Shown: positions 1 through 9,536 of the stretch, piece by piece
Layout of the letters: each line of letters opens with the position of its first letter
Position numbering within the stretch: position 1 is the stretch's first letter
Assembly: GCA_003427395.1 (NCBI GenBank)
Contig: BFEA01000158.1
Coordinates: forward strand, 551,191 to 613,387
Direction of reading: 5' to 3'
Length of the DNA: 62,197 nt
Source: Chara braunii
Taxonomy: Eukaryota; Streptophyta; Charophyceae; Charales; Characeae
Position numbers and translations under genes: made by a program
Notes under the pieces: generated by a model
The model's database searches: none
What the model was told of the DNA's origin: nothing
What the model saw: the letters and a program-made list of their open reading frames with translations, nothing else

Positions 1-22
1 CTCTCTCTCTCTCTCTCTCTCT
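1..22. repeat. (CT)n microsatellite at the left edge
   Basis: Pure CT dinucleotides run from the first base to position 22. The right edge also ends in a long GA tract, so both ends look like places where assembly stopped in a microsatellite. Confidence 0.9.
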
Positions 23-158
23 CCTATCTATCTACGCGCTTTATTTACGGCCTACCTAGGCTGAATGGGTGTGTTTGACACATCACATATCGAGGAATGG
101 ATGTGGGGGTGCCCTGCTATGGAGCCTTAGACTGCTTGTTGCCGACCTACTCACGTCA

Positions 159-210
159 GGGGGGAGGGAGGGGGGGGGGGGGCAAGGGGGGAATGGGGGA
201 AGGGGGAAGA
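159..210 (+). repeat. G-run cluster, potential G-quadruplex
   Basis: Several G runs, one more than ten bases long, sit within about 50 bases on the plus strand. This satisfies the usual G-quadruplex pattern several times over. If the region is TON1 intron 1, the transcript would carry the C-rich complement, so any quadruplex would form on the non-template DNA strand. Confidence 0.6.
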
Positions 211-1084
211 GACAAAAAAGAAAAGAGGGAGAATGCACGGGAGTAGGGGCATGTCGTGTCAATGTTGAAATCGGAAGTGACGAGCGCTGCAATCATATCG
301 CCGTGGTAGAATCCGAGAAAAGTGTGACGCAGCAGACATCGAAAACAGGAAAGGAGGAGCTAATTGTATTCTCCATCCCCGACTCGCACGACGATGATGA
401 ACTATTTTTTTTTTTTTTAGGAAAGGGTGTACCCACCATGCAATGATTACAATCAAGGATGTTGATCAAACAAACCGGGAGGATGGAAGGGCGAGAATGC
501 ATGCGCCCATATACACCAGCGGTGGCGCGGCAATAGCAAGCAAGAGTGAGCTGCATGGAGCGAGAGGTGAATGAGAAACTAGCAAGGAGGAGGGCGTGCA
601 CATAACAACGGAAAAAATGCAGGAGGACGCAGAAGAATATACAGGAGGACTCACCCAGCCACTTTAGAACAAAAGGGGGCGGGAGAGGGGAACAGGGTCG
701 AACATGACAGGGAACAAGGAGACAGAACAAAGAACAAGCCAGATGACAGACATGCCGTAGCGATAAACAGAGCCGCATGAGGAGGAAGATAGCAATTGGG
801 AGAACGAGAGCTGGGGAGCCGGTGGAGAAAGCGGACGAGACGACGGTACGAGCGTACAGGCGCAAGAGAACACGTACGCAGGGGATGGAAGGAGACAGGG
901 AGGGAGGGGGGGAGGGGAGGACGGAGGGAGGGAAGGCAAGAACGCAGGAGAAACGCGAGCAAAAGAGGAAGCGAGGAAAAGACAAAGAAGACAGGCCACG
1001 GAAAAGACGACGGGGCCACAGAAGAGAGGTCGCAAGCGAAAGTGTACCATAGGGGAATTAAAGAGAAAAGAGGGGACAAAGAGA

Positions 1085-1355
1085 CGCACAGACGGAGAGA
1101 CAAACAGACAGACAGACAGACAGACGGACAGACAGAGACAGACAGCAGGCAGACAGGCCGGCAGGCAGGCAGGAAGCCAGGAAGGCAGGCAGATAGTCAG
1201 ACTGGTCAAGAGATAGACAGGTTGGCATAGGGACACAGAGACAAACGGACAGACAGATGGACAGACGGACAGACAGACAGACGGACGGACAAGAAAGACA
1301 GACAGACAGACGACAGACAGACGCAGGCAGACAGGAAGGCAGGAAGGCAGGTAGT
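1085..1355. repeat. Imperfect (CAGA/GGCA)n array
   Basis: About 270 bases are built from CAGA, CGGA and GGCA tetranucleotide steps with frequent substitutions. It is a diverged tetranucleotide minisatellite. It translates into spurious Cys/Leu/Ser-rich and Arg/Gln-rich peptides that should not be called genes. Confidence 0.85.
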
Positions 1356-1530
1356 GACAGACTACTAGGCGTAATCAGAGCAAGGGGGGGTGTAAGATGG
1401 GCGAGATGAGTCGAATCGGAGGGAGAGAGGCGAGCGAAGTTGCAGCAAGGGAGAGACAAGAGGGAGAACAACCCTTCAACGGTAAGGGAGAGAGAAAGAG
1501 CAAAGGAGAGCACCATCGCTCCCAACGCAC

Positions 1531-1623
1531 CCGAATTTTGGCAAGCACGCCCTTCCTCTCCAGCGCTCGCGTGACCAAGTTCTTCAGATCTTCCATATGT
1601 TTGCCAACGTCCTCCATATCCAT
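1531..1623 (-). CDS. TON1: TON1 (TONNEAU1/FOP-family) exon 1, partial gene
   Basis: The minus strand reads 31 codons from an ATG at 1,623 and includes DLKNLVTRALERKGVLAKIR. Arabidopsis TON1, recalled from knowledge of the family, has DLKTLVTRTLEKKGVLAKIR here, so 17 of 20 residues agree. TON1 is a plant relative of the centrosomal FOP proteins. It recruits protein phosphatase 2A with TRM proteins to cortical microtubules and is needed for the preprophase band. The exon stops after ...KIR at a CGG|GTGCGT donor, exactly where homologs continue with AELR, so an intron boundary fits well. The N-terminus (MDMEDVGKHME) differs from the Arabidopsis one (MDDYTREMM) but has similar length. The other exons would lie leftwards, outside the window. 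What is seen here could also be an isolated retained exon. Confidence 0.75.
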
Positions 1624-1955
1624 CCCCGACTTAAGGATCGCCCACCGGATAGATAATCCCGGCACTTCACGCTTCCAACACCCACGATGCCTAACTTACG
1701 AGCTGCACTTGCTTTCAACAGGATAGCGCCCGCCCACGCTACGACGCAAGGAACCGGAGTTCACCTTCGGTTGCCCTTACACGCTAGTCACACGGAATTC
1801 CCTCGATAAATCAACAGCACGCATAGGAACACCGAACTCTAGCAACTCTAGCGTCTCCACAGGGACAATGCACATAAACCCAACTCTCCATCGGCCTCCG
1901 GCTGCGGAACTGTCACGTCTTCTCCTCCTCCTCCACCTCTTTAGCCGTCTTCACC

Positions 1956-2048
<93 letters not shown>

Positions 2049-2549
2049 TGCGTTCGTAAGTCACTGTGTTTCTCTGCACGTGGTGATTAGCAAAGCCAGG
2101 CGATGGAACGGCAGTCGGATCCAGGACAGTGCAGCAGCGACCTGCGGTGACATACTTGACTGGGCAACCGTTCGCTCCCCCTTTTGGTCAGGCTTCATAC
2201 ATGACAAGAGCGGGAACCTTTCAAACAACGCTCCAACGCGCGGCGATTACTGAAAAAACGGAAACGAGCGCGGCCAGCATAACGCAACGCCTCTGCCTGC
2301 ACAATACCGAGGACAACGGACCAATACATCCGCGTCCCGCCCATCGATCTGACGGCTTGGACAAGTCAAAGCCTATACGTGGCCGCTGGACATTGAGATT
2401 TCGGCGCTGTTGTTTCCCATTCCGCATTTCCCTCCCATTCTTCACTCCCTGTTACCAGTCACGGACGATGAACACGGCCGTTGTAGTGTGGGCCCGGCCT
2501 CCGCGCCAGACCCGAAATCGCGGTCATGCTCCCCATGGGCTGGGAGAGA
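1624..2549 (-). promoter_or_regulatory. TON1 upstream region (5'UTR/promoter, inferred)
   Basis: This lies just upstream of the TON1 start on the minus strand. Its one striking element is a compound (CT)n(GT)n tract about 340 bp from the start codon, which reads as CA then GA repeats in the TON1 direction. I see no clear TATA box. Open frames at 2,129-2,566 match no family I recognise. Confidence 0.35.
1959..2046. repeat. Compound (CT)n(GT)n microsatellite
   Basis: About 48 bases of CT repeats are followed directly by about 38 bases of GT repeats. Pure dinucleotides are visible throughout. Length is likely polymorphic. Confidence 0.95.
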
Positions 2550-2677
2550 GGGCCTACTACCGGTAGTTGCGCCACTCGCCGTCGGCCAGCATTTTGAATG
2601 CATCTGGACGCCTACATCATCCATATGCATTCAAAATCTTGGCGAATGGCTACATAGTGGTGCAACTAGGTAGGCCC
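2550..2677. repeat. Foldback hairpin, MITE- or pre-miRNA-like
   Basis: The left arm runs from about 2,550 to 2,608 and the right arm from about 2,620 to 2,677, with an 11-nt loop. The inner 24 bp pair with 3 mismatches (GCCAGCATTTTGAATGCATC against the right arm). Pairing resumes outwards through CCACTCGCC/GGCGAATGG and GTTGCGCCACT/AGTGGTGCAAC to GGGCCTAC/GTAGGCCC. The size and arm identity suit a small palindromic MITE or a young inverted-duplication MIRNA locus. I see no convincing target-site duplication. Confidence 0.6.
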
Positions 2678-3109
2678 AGATACTGTATCCAGGGTCCAAC
2701 GTGGTGGGACAATTGGGTCTACGGCACACATGGCTGACGGGTAGGGCTCACTGACACAACTGACGAAAGGGACTTCCTGAATGACAAATGAAAACAGCAT
2801 CTCCTTCGCCTGCGTCAAGACTACCGGTAAACAGTTTCGTTCGCCAACATTGCACCGTTGAGCCAGCCGGTGTGGGTACAAATAGACACCTGCTGAAGTT
2901 TCGTCCTGGCTTACACCTGCTGAAGTTTCGTCGTGGCTTGATTGGCGCCAAGTAGCTGGACGCTTGTCTACTCAGTGATCCGACGGTTCCTGCGTAAACA
3001 AAACCTGGCCAGGCTGTAAGCCTTCCCGCCTCTTTGAACTAGAATAGACCGGCGGGCCCACGTCCGATAAAACGTGACATGATTGGGCCTCCACAGTGCA
3101 CTAGAGTTC
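2678..3109. other. Unassigned; one 27-bp tandem duplication
   Basis: No gene is recognised. At 2,887-2,940 a 27-bp unit beginning CACCTGCTGAAGTTTCGTC occurs twice in tandem with one or two differences. Confidence 0.5.
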
Positions 3110-3716
3110 CCGTGGTCTCGGCCCACATGCAGCCGTGTAGTATAGTTTTCTGCTACCTGTGTGACTGTGGGATCACTGCGAATCGTTGATCATCTGACAA
3201 ACGGAGGGTAGGATTACACAACCCGCCCTTTTGGAAGGGAAGTCAGCAGCCTACTGTTTTGTGATTGGTTGGGTCATGTTGGGGTCACGTTGGGGATGGC
3301 AGGAGTGGCACGGGCGTTGTAGTTTTCTACGAGTTTTTTTCAGATAGTAAACTACAAAGGGATTTTCCTCTTCAGTGAATGCAGGGGGATTGTCAGAGAC
3401 ATGTCTAGGGCCCCAAGGATCTAGTCTGTCCAGTAGGAGGAATAGGATGTGGCACACCCATGAACTGTTGAAAGGAAGACCTGAGTTCTATTCCTAATGG
3501 CACTATATGAGACATGTCTAGGATCTAGTCTGTCCAGTAGGAGGAATAGGATATGGCACACCCATGAACCGTTGAAAGGAAGACCTGAGTTCTATTCCTG
3601 ATGGCACTAGATGAATGAAATCAAATAAGAAGATCATTCAACCTTCTTTTCCCGCCTTTTGGCGTCACACAGTTGTAGAAAACTAAACTACACCGCGCAT
3701 GTGGGCCAAGACCCCC
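3110..3716. mobile_element. MITE-like element with about 50-bp inverted ends
   Basis: The left end (about 3,110-3,166), containing GGCCCACATGCAGCCGTGTAG and AGTTTTCT, is matched in inverted form by 3,661-3,716 (GGCCCACATGCGCGGTGTAG and AGTTTTCT). TGTGTGAC follows in both ends. The roughly 600-bp interior has no coding frame that looks real and includes a tandem duplication. A short non-autonomous DNA transposon is the simplest reading. I could not define a target-site duplication. Confidence 0.5.
3397..3613. repeat. Tandem duplication, about 113-bp unit, two copies
   Basis: The unit beginning AGACATGTCTAGG occurs at 3,397 and again at 3,510. The copies differ by one roughly 9-nt indel and a few substitutions. 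It lies inside the MITE-like element. Confidence 0.9.
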
Positions 3717-3753
3717 GCTCTCCGCTGTCACACCGTGTAGTTTTCAGGCACTA

Positions 3754-3858
3754 CACGGGGCTCGGTCCCACTTGCACGAATTAAGCGATACTGACCGTAG
3801 ATAGCAAAGATCAACGGCCGAAATCTCCTAATTTGCGCAAGTGGGACCTTGCCCCGGT
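3754..3858. repeat. Short inverted repeat
   Basis: The arm at 3,754-3,782 (GGTCCCACTTGC core) is inverted at 3,830-3,858 (GCAAGTGGGACC core), about 29 bp each with few mismatches and a roughly 47-bp spacer. It sits just right of the MITE-like element and shares its GTGGGCC/GGGGC vocabulary, so it may be a related foldback. Confidence 0.55.
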
Positions 3859-4156
3859 GCATGTGGGCCGAGGCCCCGGTAGTCACCTTCCCTTGATTGA
3901 GCTTCCCGCCTTTTCGGAGAATTCAGTAGTGCAGCCGTAGTGTGGCCCAGGCAAATGAGGCCGAATGTCAAATCACCTCCTCAAGGTTACAACAGACTTC
4001 TAGAAAAGGCCCACTTCGTCAACACATTCTTACAAAACCCCATGACCTCGATTCTGAATAACGCCCCCTAACCTATCCTCTACCTGACCCTTCCTTATCC
4101 AGAGTCAACCCTATTATACTATACGTTCATCTAACTCCCCTGTTACTATTCACAGG

Positions 4157-4273
4157 CATACCTTCTTCCCCCAAATACAACGTAAGGTCATTATAGTTGT
4201 ATTTAGACTGAAAGATACCCCAAATTCGGCTATAATGACCATATGTTGTATTCGGGGGAAGACTGTAGTATGG
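4157..4273. repeat. Foldback hairpin, pre-miRNA-like
   Basis: The arms are 4,157-4,197 and 4,229-4,273. The core pairs CCCCCAAATACAACGTAAGG with the inverted form of 4,236-4,258, and TCATTATAG pairs with CTATAATGA. The loop is about 30 nt. Only about 3 mismatches fall in the central 29 bp. It could be a MIRNA-like locus or a palindromic MITE. Confidence 0.6.
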
Positions 4274-4507
4274 CCACCCTGTTCCTGTTCACAGGCCTAG
4301 TACGGCCTGAAACCGACCTTTTCGGTCGGTTGGAACAGCGAGTTCCCAGTCTCCCGTGGTCTGATCCTTGAACTGAGATACCCTGGGTCTTCGGAAAATT
4401 TTGTCCACAAGGCCGAAAAACCGCACAAAACCGGAAAAAAAAACTCAACACCTCCCCTACAGCCTCTACTTCTTACCCCTTTCCTCTCCCTTCCCTGAAA
4501 CCCTGTT

Positions 4508-5310
4508 CTACCGATCTAACCATCCAGTTATCATGAGGCACCCTTGTGGTGAGATCTTGGCCAACTGCCCCTTGATGCCCCATGTCTCAGAGAACCACCT
4601 TCTGCCAGACTGACTGTCCCCTTGGAAGCGCCTTGAATTCTCGTCGAGCCAAATCACCCACATCATCCTTCCTTTAGCCACCTGGGCAACGTACTCCCAT
4701 CCTCTCGCACATGGTTCTGCTGTAGATTCGTGTATAGCCCCTTGCAGATCCCATCTCTTCCCCGTCGAGTTCACTCTTGTTGAGAACTTTATCCAATGCC
4801 TTTCCCACCAGTTAAACCATTTGTTTGGGTGGGACATTCCCACCACAGGCAGGTAGTGGTTTCAACCGGCTCGCCACACCTATTACATTGCAGTGACACT
4901 TCCATCCGTCGTTGCCTCAACCAATATGTTGAGGGTACTGCCAGTTGTGATTGCGGCCATAGCAACGAGGCAATCTTCTATGAGGGGATGACTTTGAGTT
5001 ACTTCCATAGCATTTCCAATTCTGACTTTAAAGACGTTTTCTCGTCCCTATACTGTCTGCACCATCTGTTATAAATCTTTGTCTGCGGGGCTAACTTCTT
5101 CGTGATAATCTGCAAGGCAACTTGAAGTGTCGGTGTAAGTTTTTCATCTCCTTGGATAGGTTCCTCTCCCAACAAAGCCCAGCCCCGGGTAACAGGGTTG
5201 ATCCTTATGTACCAGAGACCAGAGTAGTGCAGTCTCTCACCAATGTGAGAATATCTGATTGTCCCACTTTTTTTTTCGAAAGGTTTCTGCAAACCCGGTA
5301 TCAAGCACAT
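4508..5310 (-). pseudogene. Non-LTR retrotransposon RT C-terminus, decayed
   Basis: The minus strand carries a broken coding region in at least two frames. The first part (5,310-4,999) reads a basic, tryptophan-containing segment ending ...RDEKTSLKSELEMLWK. Next, at about 4,800-4,905, comes a cysteine motif, CNRCGEPVETTTCLWWECP, typical of the zinc-binding domain after reverse transcriptase (zf-RVT), with Cys where His is usual. A frame change leads into WERHWIKF...VIWLDENSRRFQG (4,846-4,508), the C-terminal type of sequence that usually follows that domain. In-frame stops lie between the parts. The catalytic RT and endonuclease regions are absent. The assignment rests on motif recognition only. 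Confidence 0.55.
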
Positions 5311-5326
5311 CGCCTCCCGCCTTTTT

Positions 5327-5654
5327 CACAAAAGGCAAGAGTCCTCCCGGTCGCGTCCCACAAGATTTAAAAAAAAAAAAAACACGATTTAGACACAATG
5401 AGTAGGTAATCTTGTGAGTCACCGAGACGGGCGCGATTGCGTTGTCATCTCGCCGCTATAGTCGGGTGCGTCCTCCCATAACCCCATCTACACAAAAGGA
5501 TGAGTCCCCCCGACTGCATCATGCAGAAGTTAAAAAAAAACAAGAGACAACTTGGAGACAATGTGTAAGTAATTATGCGAGTCGCCGATACGGACGCGGT
5601 TATGTTGTCACCTCGCTGCTTTAGCTAGGTGCGTCATTCGTACCTTTTATGGTC
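5327..5654. repeat. Tandem duplication, about 164-bp unit, two copies
   Basis: A unit beginning CACAAAAGG and containing an A-tract, GACAATG-like, GAGTC-CCGA and TTGTCA-CTCG words occurs at 5,327 and 5,491. The copies are clearly related but diverged. Confidence 0.75.
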
Positions 5655-5795
5655 CCCTGCAACAACAATGTATCCCTATCAAACTACTAACCCACGTATG
5701 GAAGTTTTTACATGTAGTCGCAAAGGTAAATCATGAAAGAGTGTTTGCTCGTTCGGTGCAGTATAGGCAAGCGTGGTTAAAACGTTGTTCGAATC

Positions 5796-8700
5796 AGATG
5801 CAATCGCAGAGGTGGACCAGCCGAGGGCGTTTCTCGTTCGTTGTAGCATAGGGGGTACGCGCGGTCCCACTCCTCTAAGGAACCTGCACGCAAACCGACG
5901 CACTGAGGGGGTTGAAGTCCCAAGTGCGATTCGTCGTCGGTCGACTAGGATGCATCTTACCCACCACGCATACACCACACTAAAAACATGGAAATAAAAC
6001 ACACACACACACATGGAACGACACAAAACAAACAATTCAACAACACACCTAGTCCCTTTTGTAGTCCTCCCATAACCTTCCGACGCGAAAATCGGATAGG
6101 CGACATGCGCGAGACTTAGTATAAAACTGTGCGGATGCAGGGCCTTCCCATATCGATTAGCAATGCATGAATACGCAAGCAGTCGCAATAATGGCGTACT
6201 ATGTAGTGCCCATAATCAAGCGGTCCCTTGTGGATCCGAGTACCGCTTATGACACTCAAGTGTCAAACTCGAAATATCATGAAGGTCAAGCCCTTCACGA
6301 TATTGCACGGCTGAAGGAACAGTCGTTTGACCCCCTCGGCACCTTCGACCCTTAGGCTGAGTGTCCCGGTAGGCAAGGCAAATAGGCTTTGCGGGGGGGG
6401 AGATCTATTCCGCATGGAGTCTAGGACCTGGGATGTCCTTGACAGTGACCTCGAATCCAGGCCCAAGACCAACGTCCGACTAAAAAACTTTTTAAAAAGC
6501 AAAACTGTGAAGGAACGAAATTTCATTTTCTTTCTCAATCTCGACTCCAATTAAACCCTTAAGCGGGGGTTTCTTAGGCCACGTGAAACACCCAAACATA
6601 GGTATGTACATATATATGTAGTGGGAATAAGTATGTGACGATCACTTCTCACAATCACGGTGGGACTTCTCTCAGCCATATATATATGAGTGATCGCAGA
6701 TAGTCAAATCCAAAGCCTGAATCGCAAAGCATACCTGCAATCACACAAAAAATTCATCCAAAAGTCCATACACTACACGGGGTCAACTTCAACCAATCTC
6801 TGTACTCATACCCCTCGCTTTAGTCATGCAAGCCCCAACCTTTGTCCAACCTTCCAAAATTAAATACTCAGTACCTTTGTTAAATGGTTATTCAATAAAA
6901 GTCCAGGTGAAAACCTTAGCAAAACAATAGAAACCACCAGGGCTAAAACCTTCAGGTTTAGTAGCGAGTTTGGGATGGAGTTGAGTCGTAAACAGACGAA
7001 TCGGCAACCGACCTTTTATCAGTGATAATAGATGATGATCCTTGTAGAATCAAGTTGAATCCAACCCAAATCCTGAATCAAACGATCAAGAAGACTTGTA
7101 ACATAAGACAGACCAATCTCCAAGCTAACCTATAAGTTCATGGAGAGTAACCTCCATATCACGATCTCACTCAAGCATCGTTCTTAATTAACTAAGTCTA
7201 AATCTATCCCTAAGCAGATACCTAAAGAAAAGGTAGATCCGGACCGGATCTCCTCTATACATAGTGGATCTTTAGAATCGCCACATGTTAAAATACAACC
7301 TATCTCCTTTAAACTTGGAAAAATTTCAGCAGTTCTTCCCGTAGGAAAAATGTATTTTCAGAATTGAAACTAACTCGAATATAAAGACTGAAATATTATC
7401 TAACTACTGGAAAGTCAAATTTTTTCTAACTCCCTGAATTAGTAAAAATTTGGGCAACGCTCCCTCTAGAAACGGAGACTTCCTATATTTATATTAAGTC
7501 AGATGTGAACTCAAAACAAAATTGCAGTTCAACTAAGACAAAATTTAACTAACTCCTTAGATTTGTAAAAATTTGGGCAACACCCCTTTTAGAGAAGGAG
7601 ACTTCTCATATTCATACAAAACTAAGTCCAGAACCTTAAACAACTTGGCTTCTCAAAGTTCAATTTTGTTTAACTCCTTTATTTAGAAAATAAAATTTTT
7701 CATATTTTTACTAAGTCATATATAAAAGTTAGACAAGTTGAACTTCAAAACAACAAAATATAATTAAATCCTTGGTTTTGTAAAAATTTCGGCAGCGCTT
7801 CCTGTAGAGAAAGTGATTTAGTAAGACTTATATAAAGACCAAACATAACAAATGATCCCAGAAAATGCAAAAATCGACTCAAGTAAAATAAATTTAGCTC
7901 ATAAAATGCAAGAATTAAAATTAACTCATATGACTCTAGCACGTGACGAACATCGAAAGCAACTACCGATCAACTGAAACTCAGACTAAGAAATAATCTC
8001 ACTCAACCACATGCAAGACCAAACCATAAAGGTAAGTAGTCTCGCCTGCCCACATTCAATCTTATCAAACAATAGTTTATAATATTTCAATGATTTATCC
8101 CTTTATACCCAGCTTACATAAGGCATAAGGCTAGACCACTCAAACTTATCGAACATGTCTAGTTCAACCATTGAATATACACAAACACAGGGCACTACAA
8201 CTATTATCTTCCTTGGGCAGGTGACTAGGCCACCCTAGTCGCCCTGAACTATTTAAATATCCAAGTTTAATATAATTATTTTCACTTAGTCTTTTAAGGT
8301 AGCATATGATTGAACCGATCATCTTTAGCTCGAGGTTCAGCCTGCCTCTTCTTACCACAAGTTTATTTTTTAATTAATACTCTCTTCAGTTTGTGATAAG
8401 CTACAGTCAGACCACCCAAACTTATGGAACAATGTCCGACTAGCCTGTTCATAGATAAAGTAATAGTAAAATATAGCCAAGTTATAACTTTTTTGTTCGA
8501 GCATGTGCGTGACATTGGACCAAGACCACCAAAACTTATGGAACATGTCTGGTCCTCTGCCTGATTCATTTTCTTAATGGTAAAGCAGGAAGAGGTTGAG
8601 CCAGGCAAACTTATAGAACATGCTCATACCTCCTCGTTCAAAACCAAAAGAAACTTTAAAAACCCAAAATAAACAAGACAACTAAGCCACCCAAACTTAT

Positions 8701-9227
8701 GGGACAATGCTTGGCCCCCAAAAAGTCAACCACAGACAACCCTCGCAAGTCAGAGCAACCAGACCACCCAAACTTATAGAACATGTTTGGTCCTCCAGGC
8801 AACTCAAAATAAACATAGCACTGGGTCTCCCCAAACTTATGGAGATTTGCCCAACCTTTGATGGACCCAATCAGACACAAGGAATACTGCCTTCCTCCCA
8901 TCCTTCCTCCAGATGCAATCCCACAATCTGCTTTCAGTCAGACAATAAAACTGAAACTGACATTACGCATGCATTCCTTTACTTAAGTCTGAATCGTGTC
9001 CTGAAAGTCAAACTAAAAGTCGAAGTAGGGGTGCATGCAATATACTTAGTCAAACGGTAATAGGAAATACAGATACAGTCTATAACTGGGTTTATAGAAG
9101 GAGAGCAAAACCTTTACCTTTTAGTTCCATACCTCCAGAACTCCTTCTGAGTTCCGGCAGAGCTTCCGCAATCGGTGGGCTAATTCCCCACATAGTCTTG
9201 CTGCATTCCTACGGGTTGCAATCCCGC
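5796..9227 (-). mobile_element. Long LTR copy A (truncated)
   Basis: This is colinear with copies B, C and F and with inverted copy D. In plus-strand order it has the tRNA-Asp-like stretch (about 5,838), a hairpin TGACACT-CA-AGTGTCA (6,249), a TCATGAAGG/CCTTCACGA hairpin (6,276), the CACTACACGGGGTCAACTTC block (6,770), the GGCAGCGCTTCCCGTAGG minisatellite, stem-loop units from about 8,120, and the GCTTCCGCAATCGGTGGG block. It stops at ...GCAATCCCGC directly against the first base of copy B, so the last 150 bp found in other copies are missing. Its left end is also missing. A part-duplicate of the tRNA-Asp-like stretch lies just left (about 5,738-5,775). Confidence 0.7.
7310..7830 (-). repeat. 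LTR minisatellite (GGCAGCGCTTCCCGTAGG type)
   Basis: About four diverged units of roughly 115-215 bp alternate between two forms, one with CAGCGCTTCCYGTAG and one with GGGCAACRCYCC. Each has an AAAAATTT lead-in and a purine-rich tail. Equivalent arrays are at about 10,790-11,010 (B), 26,590-27,200 (C), 40,300-40,900 (D), 45,360-45,890 (E) and 55,450-55,745 (F). Confidence 0.7.
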
Positions 9228-9506
9228 TGTCGAGCGCATCGGTCCCACACGGGGACCCTCCCGACCGCGTCACCCAGGATTATGCAGGACTTGTCGCGGA
9301 GAGTGTTTGCCGCTCCGGCCGAGTGCGCCAGCCGTACCTCTCGCGAGCCCCTACGACAGGACAAGGTCACGTGAGACACCGCTTACCTCCACTTGCGGGA
9401 GCTGTCACCATCCCTTAGGTGGACGTATCCCCGCCGAGCTACTGAACCACATGCGAAAACTTTTCGTATGCAATTGCAGAGGTGGCCCAACCGAGGGCGT
9501 TTCTTG

Positions 9507-9536
9507 CTCGTTGTAGCATAGGGGGTACGCGCGGTC
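9507..9536 (-). promoter_or_regulatory. tRNA-Asp-like stretch in LTR B
   Basis: The plus strand reads CGTTGTAGCATAGGGGGTAC, close to the 5' part of plant tRNA-Asp (CGTTGTAGTATAGTGGTA, from memory). On the element's own strand this is complementary to the tRNA. The same stretch is kept in copies A (5,838), C (25,318), E (43,818) and F (53,945) and, inverted, in D (42,318). Confidence 0.45.

Larger units (their letters stand above)
23..1530 (-). other. Probable TON1 intron 1, low-complexity
   Basis: This stretch follows the TON1 splice donor on the minus strand, so it is inferred to be intron. On the plus strand it is purine-rich: G runs at about 159-210, then GGAGG/GAGA-rich sequence, then CAGA-type repeats. 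I looked on the minus strand for the next TON1 exon, which in Arabidopsis begins AELRASV, and did not find it. Reading frames here are compositional, rich in Ser/Leu/Pro/Cys on one strand and Arg/Glu/Gly on the other, and do not look like genes. Confidence 0.5.

Noticed and set aside
293-1236. Several open frames rich in Ser, Leu, Pro and Cys on the minus strand, including a Cys/Leu/Ser repeat protein
   Set aside because: They are translations of G/A-rich and CAGA-type simple repeats.
5760-5880. A tRNA-Asp gene at CGTTGTAGCATAGGGGGTAC
   Set aside because: Only about 20 bases of the 5' half match. The anticodon and T arms are absent. It is part of the LTR in all copies.
8100-8900. A CRISPR-like array (regularly spaced CCAAACTTATGG repeats)
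   Set aside because: The repeats are short, diverged and themselves parts of stem-loops. Spacers are similar to each other and the host is a eukaryote.
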